From a bacterium (GTDB taxonomy: Bacteria > Calditrichota > Calditrichia > RBG-13-44-9 > J042), in contig WFTQ01000038.1 in NCBI GenBank assembly GCA_015485355.1, positions 1-36,228 on the forward strand: 36,228 nucleotides of DNA, given 5' to 3'. This document shows positions 25,980 through 36,228 of this stretch, in pieces (the stretch's first letter is position 1; each line of letters begins with the position of its first letter). Below the pieces are notes generated by a model. The model made no database searches, was not told the origin of the DNA, and worked only from the letters and a program-made list of their open reading frames with translations. The position numbers and the translations under genes are program-made.

Positions 25980-26411
25980 ATGGAAATTGACATGAAGCGG
26001 TTGGAAGAAATTTTTCATCGCCACAATTTGAAAATAACGCCGCAACGGATAGCCATTTACAAGGAGCTGGTCAATTCCGAAGAACATCCTTCGGCAATGG
26101 TGGTGTATGAGCGGATAAAGAAAATCTATCCCAATGTCTCGCTGGACACGGTAAACCGAACCCTGCTCACCTTTGCCGAAATCGGCCTGGTTCGTATTGT
26201 GGAAGGGCGCGGCGATCCCAAGCGATTCGATCCGAACCTCCGCCAGCACCATCATTTCCGATGCGTTAAGTGCGGTAAGATTTACGATTTTTACAGCGAG
26301 GAGTACGATTCCCTGGAAATTCCCGTTGCCCTGAAACAAAAGTTCATCATCACTTCCAAACGCGTCAATCTGGAAGGCATTTGCGATCGATGCAAAGCTA
26401 AGCGAGGTTAA
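25980..26411 (+). CDS. perR: peroxide-responsive Fur-family repressor, PerR type
   Basis: Fur-superfamily DNA-binding metalloregulator (143 aa). An N-terminal winged helix (residues about 1-80, with KITPQRIAIYKEL) is followed by a metal-binding dimer domain. Structural zinc ligands are C95, C98, C135 and C138. The regulatory-site residues of B. subtilis PerR (H37, D85, H91, H93, D104) match H36, D84, H90, H92 and D103 here; the Asp at the second position is the mark of PerR against Fur, which has Glu. It should sense peroxide by iron-catalysed His oxidation and repress genes such as the neighbouring katG. A second in-frame ATG lies at 25992. An AT-rich palindromic region precedes it. Confidence 0.9.
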   Translation: MEIDMKRLEEIFHRHNLKITPQRIAIYKELVNSEEHPSAMVVYERIKKIYPNVSLDTVNRTLLTFAEIGLVRIVEGRGDPKRFDPNLRQHHHFRCVKCGKIYDFYSEEYDSLEIPVALKQKFIITSKRVNLEGICDRCKAKRG

Positions 26412-29094
<2,683 letters not shown>

Positions 29095-29101
29095 CAAACG
29101 G

Positions 29102-29130
29102 ACAGGCGCAGGCTGACCACCTGCGCCTGT
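29102..29130. terminator. hairpin between convergent katG and the T9SS protein gene
   Basis: ACAGGCGCAGG (29102-29112), a 7-base loop and CCTGCGCCTGT (29120-29130) form a perfect 11-bp stem between two convergent genes. There is no strong T-tract on either side, so it may act on both strands as a structural end or as a weak terminator. Confidence 0.65.
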
Positions 29131-29157
29131 ATAATAGGCGTCCGGATATCGGACCGG

Positions 29158-31719
29158 TCATTTTTGCAGAAGCATTTTACGCACCTGGGAAAATCCCCCC
29201 GCCTTTAGGTGATAAAAATACACCCCGCTGGGCAGGTGAGAAGCATCGAAGCGGTGGGAATAATATCCGGCTTTTTGCACGCCGTCGACCAGCACCTGAA
29301 CGGGTCGACCCAGCACATCGTACACCACCAGTTGTACTCTGGCACGGCGCGGCAGCTGGTAACGAATGGTGGTAACCGGATTGAACGGATTGGGATAATT
29401 CTGAAGCAACTGGAATCGTTCAGGCACACGATCGGGGCCCGTCGTTTCGGAAATGCCCGTGATACTGGAACCGATCACAATCCGCCGGGAATAAAGGGTA
29501 TCTCCGGAAGAATCGATCCGACATTGATACGTTCCATATTCTGCAGGAGTCACCTTCAGAATCGACAGCATCCAGTGGGTCGCCCCACTCGTGTTGCCGC
29601 TGTTTGTTAAGGGTAAGCCGTCTTTGAACCATTGATAACCGTTACCCCTGCGCATAGCATCAATCTTCAATGTAGCCTGGAAATTTGCCGAATCGGGTAT
29701 GGCTATCCGTTGAGTTTGGGTGCCTGTTAAATCGACCCTTTGGGCCTGCCAGAAGCCGTTGTTTTCCAGGTTGCCTTCCACAATAAACATTAAAGAATAA
29801 TTCCAGCTGTTGGGTAAAATATGACCGTTGTTGATCACATCACCCTTGACGATCATCTGGTAATTATTGTTATTCAAATCCCTGATCTTTAAGATTCCGT
29901 TGATCGTCAGTTCGTTTTCGAAAATGATATCGTATTCAACGTCCACCGTGTCCGCCAGGATAATATTGCGGTAAATCGCTTTGCTGACTCCGGAGGCGTT
30001 ATAGGAGAGGCGGGAATCGCCGCGGCAAAATAGGGTGTTCCCATTGCCTTCCAGTGTATCCACCCGGAAAATTGTGCCCTGGTTTAAATAGAGGCTATGA
30101 CCGGGTTGGAGAACCAGTTTTCCGATCTCGATGGTTCCCCCGTCAAAGTGGAGGGAGGTATCCGAGAGGACGACGGCGTTGGAGGCTTCCAGTCGATATG
30201 TACGGAAGACGACGTCCGGATGGATAAATAACCTGTGCGTCGCGGCACCGGTCAATTCTATGTAGTTCGATTCCCAATCTCCATTGCTTTGGAGATTCCC
30301 ATCGATGTAGAAAACGATGCCGTATCCCCAATTGTTTAAAGCAACCCTTCCCCGATTCTCAATATTGCCTTTCACAAAAACGTTGCGGTAAGTATTCGTA
30401 TAATCTTGCAGTTGAAGGGTACCTTCAATCACCACGGAATTCAGAAATTCAATATGGGCGTTTAAACGGGCGATTCCCGCGAATATGATGTCCTGGAAGA
30501 CCGGCTTGGTGGAGCTGCTGACGGCTCCGAACAACTGGGAGGCATCGTTACAGTGCAGTCGGTTGAAGTTGCCGATCAAGCTGTCCACCTGAAAGGTGGA
30601 ATTCAACTGGAGGTACAGATCATTTCCCGGTTGTAGGACCAATTTTTTAATTTGCACTTTGACGTCGTCGAAGCGCAAGGGGGACTCCGAAACCACGGTG
30701 ACACCGGGGGCATAAAAATTTCTGGGTGAAAAAGGATAATTCAAATCGGTAAAGAGGGTTCGGGTCCCCATTCCGGTTAATTTTATGGGATGACGGTTCC
30801 AAACCCCCTCGTTTCGAATGTTTCCCCCGCACTCCCAGAAGGGAGTGTAGCCCCAACTGTTTTCCAGTAACGCCCCTTGATTGATAACGTTTCCTGTGAC
30901 GGTGATGGTGCGGTCATAATTGATAAGGTCTTTAAACCTTAAAGTGTCTTCGATGACAATGTCGCCCTGTATGTGTAGATGCGTGTTGATGAGGGTTTCG
31001 CCCTTGATGCGGATGTCGTGAAAAATGGGTGTGCCGCGTGTCACCCCAAGATTAACAAACGATAACGAATCGCCCCCGATTGCATTTCCCTGAGCCAGGA
31101 TTTCGTCTACCTGCAAGGTGGAACCCTCTAAAAACCAGAAGGTGGTGAGCTCCTGAGTGGCGAAATCCTTCCGCAATTCCAACCTGCCAATGCGGATATG
31201 GACGTTGTATAAGAAGGCATCCCGATCCGAAACAATATGGGCGCTATCGGCCAGGACGGTTGAAGGGGAAAAATAGGAACCCGGTTCGGCCCGCAACAGG
31301 TGGGTCAGAGTATCTGTGAAATAAACGGTGTACGTGCGCCACTCCCCGGCGTTGATCAAGTCCCCGCCAATGTAAAAATAGAGAGGGGTTAAATTGCTTT
31401 TGCCGATCACTTTACCTTCATTGACCACATCCTGGGCTACATGCATCCGGGTTTCCGGAAGATTGGTCACGAGGGTCAGCTCCCCGTTGGGACGAATGGT
31501 TAAACTGTTGACGTAATAGTCCCCTCCAGCGTCCAGTTGCACCGGTCCGATCAGTACCACGTTATCCGCCGCCGAAGGAACTACCCCGTCCTGCCAGGTC
31601 GAAGGTGCCGACCAGGGTCCTCCCTGCAGGGTCGAATAGGTCTGCGCCCATAGGAAAGGATATCCCGTCAATAGTATGGTGAACATTATAACCATTTTCT
31701 TACTCGACATGGTAAACAT
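29158..31719 (-). CDS. secreted repeat protein with Ig-like domain and T9SS type A sorting domain
   Basis: An 853-aa exported protein of unknown function. A signal peptide ends near residue 26 (MVIMFTILLTGYPFLWAQ). Residues about 75-680 hold four copies of a ~175-aa repeat; the marker (NVINQG and variants) is at 97, 277, 452 and 627, each followed by a [Y/F]xxGGNLxNxGxW-type segment, which suggests a beta-helix or beta-solenoid. An Ig-like domain (about 692-750, with W and C in YQWFKDG and YQCRID) precedes the C-terminal sorting domain (768-853, LLQNYPNPFNP ... SGVYFYHLKAG ... KMLLQK). The latter directs type IX secretion and surface attachment. GGAGGG on the minus strand five bases before 31719 decides the start. 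It is transcribed toward katG. Confidence 0.9.
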   Translation of the reverse strand: MFTMSSKKMVIMFTILLTGYPFLWAQTYSTLQGGPWSAPSTWQDGVVPSAADNVVLIGPVQLDAGGDYYVNSLTIRPNGELTLVTNLPETRMHVAQDVVNEGKVIGKSNLTPLYFYIGGDLINAGEWRTYTVYFTDTLTHLLRAEPGSYFSPSTVLADSAHIVSDRDAFLYNVHIRIGRLELRKDFATQELTTFWFLEGSTLQVDEILAQGNAIGGDSLSFVNLGVTRGTPIFHDIRIKGETLINTHLHIQGDIVIEDTLRFKDLINYDRTITVTGNVINQGALLENSWGYTPFWECGGNIRNEGVWNRHPIKLTGMGTRTLFTDLNYPFSPRNFYAPGVTVVSESPLRFDDVKVQIKKLVLQPGNDLYLQLNSTFQVDSLIGNFNRLHCNDASQLFGAVSSSTKPVFQDIIFAGIARLNAHIEFLNSVVIEGTLQLQDYTNTYRNVFVKGNIENRGRVALNNWGYGIVFYIDGNLQSNGDWESNYIELTGAATHRLFIHPDVVFRTYRLEASNAVVLSDTSLHFDGGTIEIGKLVLQPGHSLYLNQGTIFRVDTLEGNGNTLFCRGDSRLSYNASGVSKAIYRNIILADTVDVEYDIIFENELTINGILKIRDLNNNNYQMIVKGDVINNGHILPNSWNYSLMFIVEGNLENNGFWQAQRVDLTGTQTQRIAIPDSANFQATLKIDAMRRGNGYQWFKDGLPLTNSGNTSGATHWMLSILKVTPAEYGTYQCRIDSSGDTLYSRRIVIGSSITGISETTGPDRVPERFQLLQNYPNPFNPVTTIRYQLPRRARVQLVVYDVLGRPVQVLVDGVQKAGYYSHRFDASHLPSGVYFYHLKAGGFSQVRKMLLQK

Positions 31720-31904
31720 GGCACCCTCCATAAGTTTTAATAGCTTTGTTATCAACCCTAAAAGGAATCCCTGAGCGATGGAGTGGTAATTCAGTGGCCG
31801 GTCCGACACAGATCAGGGGGTGCTGCGCCCAAAGTGTTCAAAAAAATTAAGAAGTAGACCCCCTCGCGCACAAAACAATGAGAAAAAAGCTTGCATTGGA
31901 TGCC

Positions 31905-31921
31905 CTGTTTTTCGAAAACAG
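31905..31921. repeat. 17-base palindrome CTGTTTT-TCG-AAAACAG
   Basis: Perfect 7-bp inverted repeat with a 3-base centre, in non-coding DNA about 190 bases before the start of the minus-strand T9SS gene. It could be an operator; no known site matches exactly. Confidence 0.45.
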
Positions 31922-32550
31922 AGACGATTGGTGCAAAAGCCCGGCTGACGAAATACAGAATTTTCATTTTTAAGACGTCCATATCGGGATCCAATTTTTC
32001 CTCATCTATCGGCACACATTCCATTGGTCTTTAAATAATTTATGAAAATAACGGCAGGTGAAGTGACGAAATTCAAAATATGATATAGAAATATTCATAG
32101 CCCGGAAGACGATGGAGAAAAAGAGACCGGTTTGCAGGCGCAAAAACGGATTGGATGTTGAAGGCGGGGAATGACCTTTCCGGGGTAAAGATGACGCTGA
32201 TTCTCTGAAATCGGCGTCCAATATCCGGCCTTTGCATTTCTCAGCCCTGTTACGAAAGAACGGCCGGGTGACCCGCCCCGCACGGCATTACAATGCCGGG
32301 AAAAAACCTGAAATTGGAGGAAAAAGTGCGGGTCCCTGAATGGGATCGCTATCGGGTCGCAGAAAGACGACCATCCGGTTGCCCACCGAGTTCCACACGG
32401 CGAAGATCGGACGTCCAACCCGCCGTCGAACATCCGGAAGCACTTTTCACCGGCTCCGGCGGATCGGAGGAACCCGATTGGGGGTCATCGATGGTATGCC
32501 CCTTATGTTCTTGGGGGGAAGACGCTCTGCGGTAACAAGGCATTCGATGT

Positions 32551-32586
32551 CGCCCCCCTGTTTGGGAACGTTTTCAAAGGGGGGCG
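32551..32586 (-). terminator. hairpin after the larger T9SS-protein gene
   Basis: CGCCCCCC (32551-32558) and GGGGGGCG (32579-32586) form a perfect 8-bp stem, and the TTTG/CAAA ends of the loop can extend the pairing. It begins seven bases after the minus-strand stop. No U-tract follows on the minus strand, so intrinsic termination is not certain. Confidence 0.5.
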
Positions 32587-32592
32587 GGTTCA

Positions 32593-35500
32593 TTATTGAA
32601 CGAGCAGCATCTTCCTGACCAATCGCCGGTCACCGGCTACCAATTCATAAAAATACAAACCGGAACTAACGGGCAATCCCTGTTGGTTTCGCGCATTCCA
32701 GCGAACGTCGTGCCACCCGGCCTTTTGTTTATGATTCACCAGGGAAGCGATGCGCCGACCCTGGACATCATAAATCGTCATGGTAACCCGACTTTGGCGG
32801 GGCAGGTAGTATCGGATGACGGTGCTGCCGTTGAAGGGGTTGGGATAATTTTGTTGCAGGACGAAGGTCCGGGGTGACGGCATGGTTTGGGGATCGGGAA
32901 TGCGGGTTACGGGAACGGAGGCGGTTGGTCCGCCGACGCCATAAATGCCGGTGCCCGATATCGAGAAGGCGACCACCGTGGAGTCGTATCCGGGCAATGG
33001 GGGGAGTGCCTCCCATCGGCCGGTGGTTTCGTCATAACGGTAGGGACGAAAGGTGTCCGGGAGCATGGAGGAATCCGGATCAATGGTGGCCAATTGGACG
33101 ATAAAAGCGGCCGGATGATTGAAGGCAAGCGGTTGGATGCTGCTGTCGGGCAGCGAAATGTGCCCCAGGGCATAAGCGGAGTGAATCACCGTGCTATCCA
33201 TTTGATTGACCGGATTGGGCGGCGGCAGGGGTAACAGGAAGAGTTGGGCACTGTCCTGAACGCCCGGGGTAAAATCCAGCGCTGCGGCGGGCAGCTGAAC
33301 CCCGTTGCCGTCCAACCAGGTCAAAGCAGTGTCGGAAGTATCCGTCACGATCGCATCGGCGATGTAATCGGGAACGATAATGGCATTGGCACAAATCACT
33401 CCCAGGGCTACGAAATCTACGGTCTGGGCATCCACAATGTTTTCCACTTCCATGATGCCCGGGGTGATGATGGGTTGGCCGGGGGCAATATCGGCCAGCA
33501 TTGCTTCGGGAAACCAATACGCCGACAGCGGGTACTGTTGGGTGACTTGAAAGAGGGAATCGGCGGGACGTTCATGAAAACCCCGCACTCGAAAACGAAA
33601 TGCATATATTTTAAACATCCGGGTCTCGCCATCCATAAAGTGCAGCGGGGTCAGCAACTCGGTTTGTAGATTATCCCCTAGCAAGGTGAAGGAACTTGTT
33701 CCCAGGCTCAGGCTGTTGTTGACATTCAGAATGGGGTCCAGAAGCTGCTGAGTGATAAAATCATTGACCTGGTTTTCTAATTCGGATTTGAATTTGTTCA
33801 TTAATTGGTCCTGATAATAGCGGCGGACCCCTTTTTCCAGGACATCGGTAACGGTTCCCTGAGCGGTAATGGGGAAGTTGGGATCGAAACTGGTGCCTGG
33901 TACATCTTGGATAAAGCCGGCGATGGCGTGGGCCACATTGGCGAATTTTTGACGAAAGTCCTGATAGGCCTGTTGAAGTTCCTCTTCCGAGGCCGAAGAG
34001 CTGCCGGCCAACTCCAGCAGGCGAATCCGGGCCTGCCGGGCTTCGACGGCTCGATCGGCCAAATCCCGCATGCTTCCCAGGGCTTTCAGGGGATTGAGAT
34101 CGGCCAGAATATCTTCCAAGGTCTTCCCGAAAATCAACTTCGAAATACTGGCGTCCAGGGGACTGTAGGCGATCCCTTCCAGCAGAATACTGGTTGAAGC
34201 CAGGGGTTCTTTGTAGCCCCCTCCCCAGGGATCTTTAACGGTTTTGCTCACATACAGGGTGACCGTTTTCTGGGTGTTCAGACTACGGGTGGGCGAAATG
34301 TAGGGAACCGTCACCCGACCCGGCTGCATGACGTAGCTTTTTAAATAGACATTGTTGGTTTCCACACCGAAAATGAAACCTTCGTTGACCGAAAACAGCA
34401 GTGTCGCCCCTCTGGGTACCGGCCGTCCCTGGGTATCGTACGCTTTCACCCGCGCCCGGGAGAAGATTTTGCCCGGTCCCAGGTACGAAGGCTCGAACTG
34501 GGCCGAAACGTCATAGGCGCTGGTTAGAATCGGTGCCTCCGAATCGCTGGTCTGAACCAGTTCGATTTTGAGGTATTCCGGCTGTTGAAAAGCCGGTTGC
34601 AGATAGGGATCGTTGTAATCCCCCCAGTGAGGCTTTTCGGCGCGCAAAGCCGCATAGGGGGGATCCACGGTTAACTGCACCGTCCCGTTCGCCCCGGTCC
34701 GCACGACCGCCCAATAGTTCTGATCCCCGCATTCGTTGGTGTGGTATTCAACGGGATATGGGGTGGATTGCTGGATGCGACCGTATACAAAAGGATCGCA
34801 GCCTACGCTGACGTCCCGGGTACTGATCGCGTTCTCCAGGGCCAGGGGAGTACCATTGGGAACCGGGCGTTCCAGATCGCTGAACAGCTCTACGGTGATC
34901 CGTGCCCGTTCCGAAAGGCTCTCGTTGGTGAATAGGTAACGGGTACCAAAAAGACTACCGACGGTTCGAAACCGAACGAGGGAGGGACCCACCAGCACCG
35001 GAAGGTGACCCGAGGAGAGCTCAAGCTCCCAAGAGAGTTGCCAATCATCCTTAGCAAGGTGAGCCGTGTGGACGCTCATTGATATCGTCCGGGCGTTTTC
35101 CCAGTCGGCAAAGGCCGCTTCTTTGGACGGGAAACGATCTTTATTGAGTTCGTACCAGATGTGCCAGGGTCTGTAGCTATTGTCCAATCCAACAATGGCG
35201 TTTCCGGTGTTAGGAGGCACATAGGTGAACTCGATTTCGCCGTTGTCATCGGTATGAAAGAAATAATGACGTTCTTCCGGAAAGCCGACCGAAGACGGTA
35301 TGGTGTCCCGATGAACGATTTCCGGGCCTTCCAGAGTGCCCCAGATATTTGGTCGATAAATACTGAGGCCCACCAATACCCCGGGCGGGACCACGCGGTG
35401 GGCGGCATCGTAAAATTTGGCTTGGATGCGGGTCGAATCTATCCGGGCGGCGTCATAAGCTTCGAAAACATAATGATCGCCATAGCGGCCATACACGGTG

Positions 35501-36015
35501 ATGTCGTACCGGCTGACACTGACCAGAAAGAAGGGTACCGTGCTATTGGCGGTGTCGATTAAATCTGAACCGCTCCGGCCGGCGGTGGTAGGATCGGTGG
35601 GATCCGAAAACCTCACCGCGAAGGCCTGGAGGTAAACCGTGGCACTATCTCCCGGAGGCACGGTTTTGCGTCCCGCGTATTGCGCGGTAACCTTTCCCTG
35701 GGCGTCGGTCCAGAAATAATAATCGTTTCTGTAGCTGGGATCGTAATCCACTTTAAACTGTCGGGCGCTGTAGAGGGTATCGGGCAGATATCCCGATGCA
35801 AGAAAAGTGCTGATGGCGATGGGAGTGTTTTCAGGTACCGGATTCCCGCTCGAGTCGAATACTGAAATGATCACCTCTGAGGTATAGTTTTCCAGATTCG
35901 CATGAGAAAAAACAGGAAGGGGACGAATTTGTACGATGACCCGGCTGGGCGTTGCGGCATGTAAAAAAGCGATCAGGAAGCAAGAAACAGTGAAAAAAGA
36001 AGCATATCTTCTCAT
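32593..36015 (-). CDS. large secreted protein with four Ig/invasin-like modules and T9SS type A sorting domain
   Basis: A 1140-aa exported protein of unknown function. The signal peptide is residues 1 to about 20 (ASFFTVSCFLIAFLHAA). Four beta-rich modules of the bacterial Ig/invasin type share the phrase D..G.PVP.GT.L: at about 45-135 (SGNPVPENTPIAI), 195-275 (AHRVVPPGVLVGL), 372-455 (LERPVPNGTPLAL) and 520-600 (QGRPVPRGATLLF). Residues about 625-765 are helical, and 995-1028 form a WEALPPLPGYDSTVVAF-type segment often found before a terminal domain. The type IX sorting domain is 1053-1140 (LQQNYPNPFN ... SSGLYFYELVAG ... KMLLVQ). The start at 36015 follows TGGAGGTC; an earlier ATG at 36045 has no ribosome-binding site. 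Adhesion or surface-layer role is possible but unproven. Confidence 0.9.
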   Translation of the reverse strand: MRRYASFFTVSCFLIAFLHAATPSRVIVQIRPLPVFSHANLENYTSEVIISVFDSSGNPVPENTPIAISTFLASGYLPDTLYSARQFKVDYDPSYRNDYYFWTDAQGKVTAQYAGRKTVPPGDSATVYLQAFAVRFSDPTDPTTAGRSGSDLIDTANSTVPFFLVSVSRYDITVYGRYGDHYVFEAYDAARIDSTRIQAKFYDAAHRVVPPGVLVGLSIYRPNIWGTLEGPEIVHRDTIPSSVGFPEERHYFFHTDDNGEIEFTYVPPNTGNAIVGLDNSYRPWHIWYELNKDRFPSKEAAFADWENARTISMSVHTAHLAKDDWQLSWELELSSGHLPVLVGPSLVRFRTVGSLFGTRYLFTNESLSERARITVELFSDLERPVPNGTPLALENAISTRDVSVGCDPFVYGRIQQSTPYPVEYHTNECGDQNYWAVVRTGANGTVQLTVDPPYAALRAEKPHWGDYNDPYLQPAFQQPEYLKIELVQTSDSEAPILTSAYDVSAQFEPSYLGPGKIFSRARVKAYDTQGRPVPRGATLLFSVNEGFIFGVETNNVYLKSYVMQPGRVTVPYISPTRSLNTQKTVTLYVSKTVKDPWGGGYKEPLASTSILLEGIAYSPLDASISKLIFGKTLEDILADLNPLKALGSMRDLADRAVEARQARIRLLELAGSSSASEEELQQAYQDFRQKFANVAHAIAGFIQDVPGTSFDPNFPITAQGTVTDVLEKGVRRYYQDQLMNKFKSELENQVNDFITQQLLDPILNVNNSLSLGTSSFTLLGDNLQTELLTPLHFMDGETRMFKIYAFRFRVRGFHERPADSLFQVTQQYPLSAYWFPEAMLADIAPGQPIITPGIMEVENIVDAQTVDFVALGVICANAIIVPDYIADAIVTDTSDTALTWLDGNGVQLPAAALDFTPGVQDSAQLFLLPLPPPNPVNQMDSTVIHSAYALGHISLPDSSIQPLAFNHPAAFIVQLATIDPDSSMLPDTFRPYRYDETTGRWEALPPLPGYDSTVVAFSISGTGIYGVGGPTASVPVTRIPDPQTMPSPRTFVLQQNYPNPFNGSTVIRYYLPRQSRVTMTIYDVQGRRIASLVNHKQKAGWHDVRWNARNQQGLPVSSGLYFYELVAGDRRLVRKMLLVQ

Positions 36016-36228
36016 ATGACCTCCAGAATATTTTATAATCTTCATTATTTTCGCTTTGAAATATAAGAACTTTATCCCAAATAAGGGGCTTTTTCGTTGC
36101 TGGATCTAACCCGGGGTGGGTTTGCCGGTGCTCTTTTTCGGAGGGTTTTTCGATGGATTGCTTCAGGGGGTAAGAGGGCCTGTTTTATGAACGCTTTTCC
36201 AGACAAAAGGGTCTGTTCAGGGTGAAAG

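Larger units (their letters stand above)
31720..32592. other. 873-base gap between the two T9SS-protein genes
   Basis: No gene is supported on either strand. Short frames in it have no family resemblance. It holds a 7-3-7 palindrome (31905-31921), a CGGCATT/AATGCCG inverted repeat (32283-32298) and, at the right edge, the hairpin after the larger T9SS gene. The left part should contain the promoter of the gene that ends at 29158; I see no clear elements. Confidence 0.5.

Noticed and set aside
31791-32024. A 77-codon minus-strand frame between the T9SS genes
   Set aside because: One hydrophobic patch but no ribosome-binding site and no recognisable family; the composition is like the non-coding surroundings.

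Overview
The window looks like a chromosome segment from a bacterium of the FCB superphylum. Two large secreted proteins end in Por/T9SS type A sorting domains (NYPNPFN...), and the tmRNA tag is ADNNYALAA. A Calditrichota-, Ignavibacteriota- or Rhodothermota-like lineage is the best guess; this is an inference from the sorting signal and gene content, not a phylogenetic result. The DNA is moderately GC-rich and densely coding on the plus strand up to about 29.1 kb. The last 7 kb is coded on the minus strand.

Region by region: (1) 1-2.4 kb holds the 3' part of a 2-oxoacid dehydrogenase E2 gene, lipA and a tmRNA gene with a strong terminator. (2) 2.4-3.1 kb is a non-coding gap with a possible promoter and an inverted repeat. 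(3) 3.1-20.5 kb is one long, tightly packed gene cluster: korA, korB, a 1459-aa degenerate PFOR-like protein, rnfB, a 1578-aa degenerate PFOR-like protein, then rnfC, rnfD, rnfG, rnfE and rnfA. (4) 20.8-25.8 kb carries a crotonase-family enzyme, a SAM methyltransferase, a short beta-carbonic-anhydrase-like protein, an AbgT-family transporter, a DUF2784-type membrane protein and a 68-aa membrane protein. (5) 25.9-29.1 kb is an oxidative-stress pair, perR and katG. (6) 29.2-36.0 kb carries two T9SS-secreted proteins, one built of four ~175-aa repeats and one of four Ig/invasin-like modules.

The main item of interest is region 3. A 2-oxoacid:ferredoxin oxidoreductase (KorAB) that brings no ferredoxin gene with it is co-transcribed with a complete set of Rnf subunits. 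Two giant proteins sit between them with the PFOR domain order but damaged active sites. The second keeps two intact ferredoxin-type [4Fe-4S] motifs; its TPP motif (GDG to SEG, NTGG to ATGG), its catalytic Glu position and one proximal-cluster Cys are changed. The first has lost the TPP site and the internal clusters, but has gained a C-terminal single-cluster ferredoxin domain behind a coiled coil and an acidic linker. RnfB itself has lost exactly the four cysteines of one cluster in its last ferredoxin module. I propose that the two PFOR-like proteins are non-catalytic, iron-sulfur-carrying scaffolds that tie 2-oxoacid oxidation by KorAB directly to the Rnf ion pump. This is a hypothesis from sequence and gene order.

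The remaining regions are more ordinary. The E2/lipA pair shows that the cell also has NAD-linked lipoate-dependent 2-oxoacid oxidation. PerR/KatG indicate exposure to peroxide.
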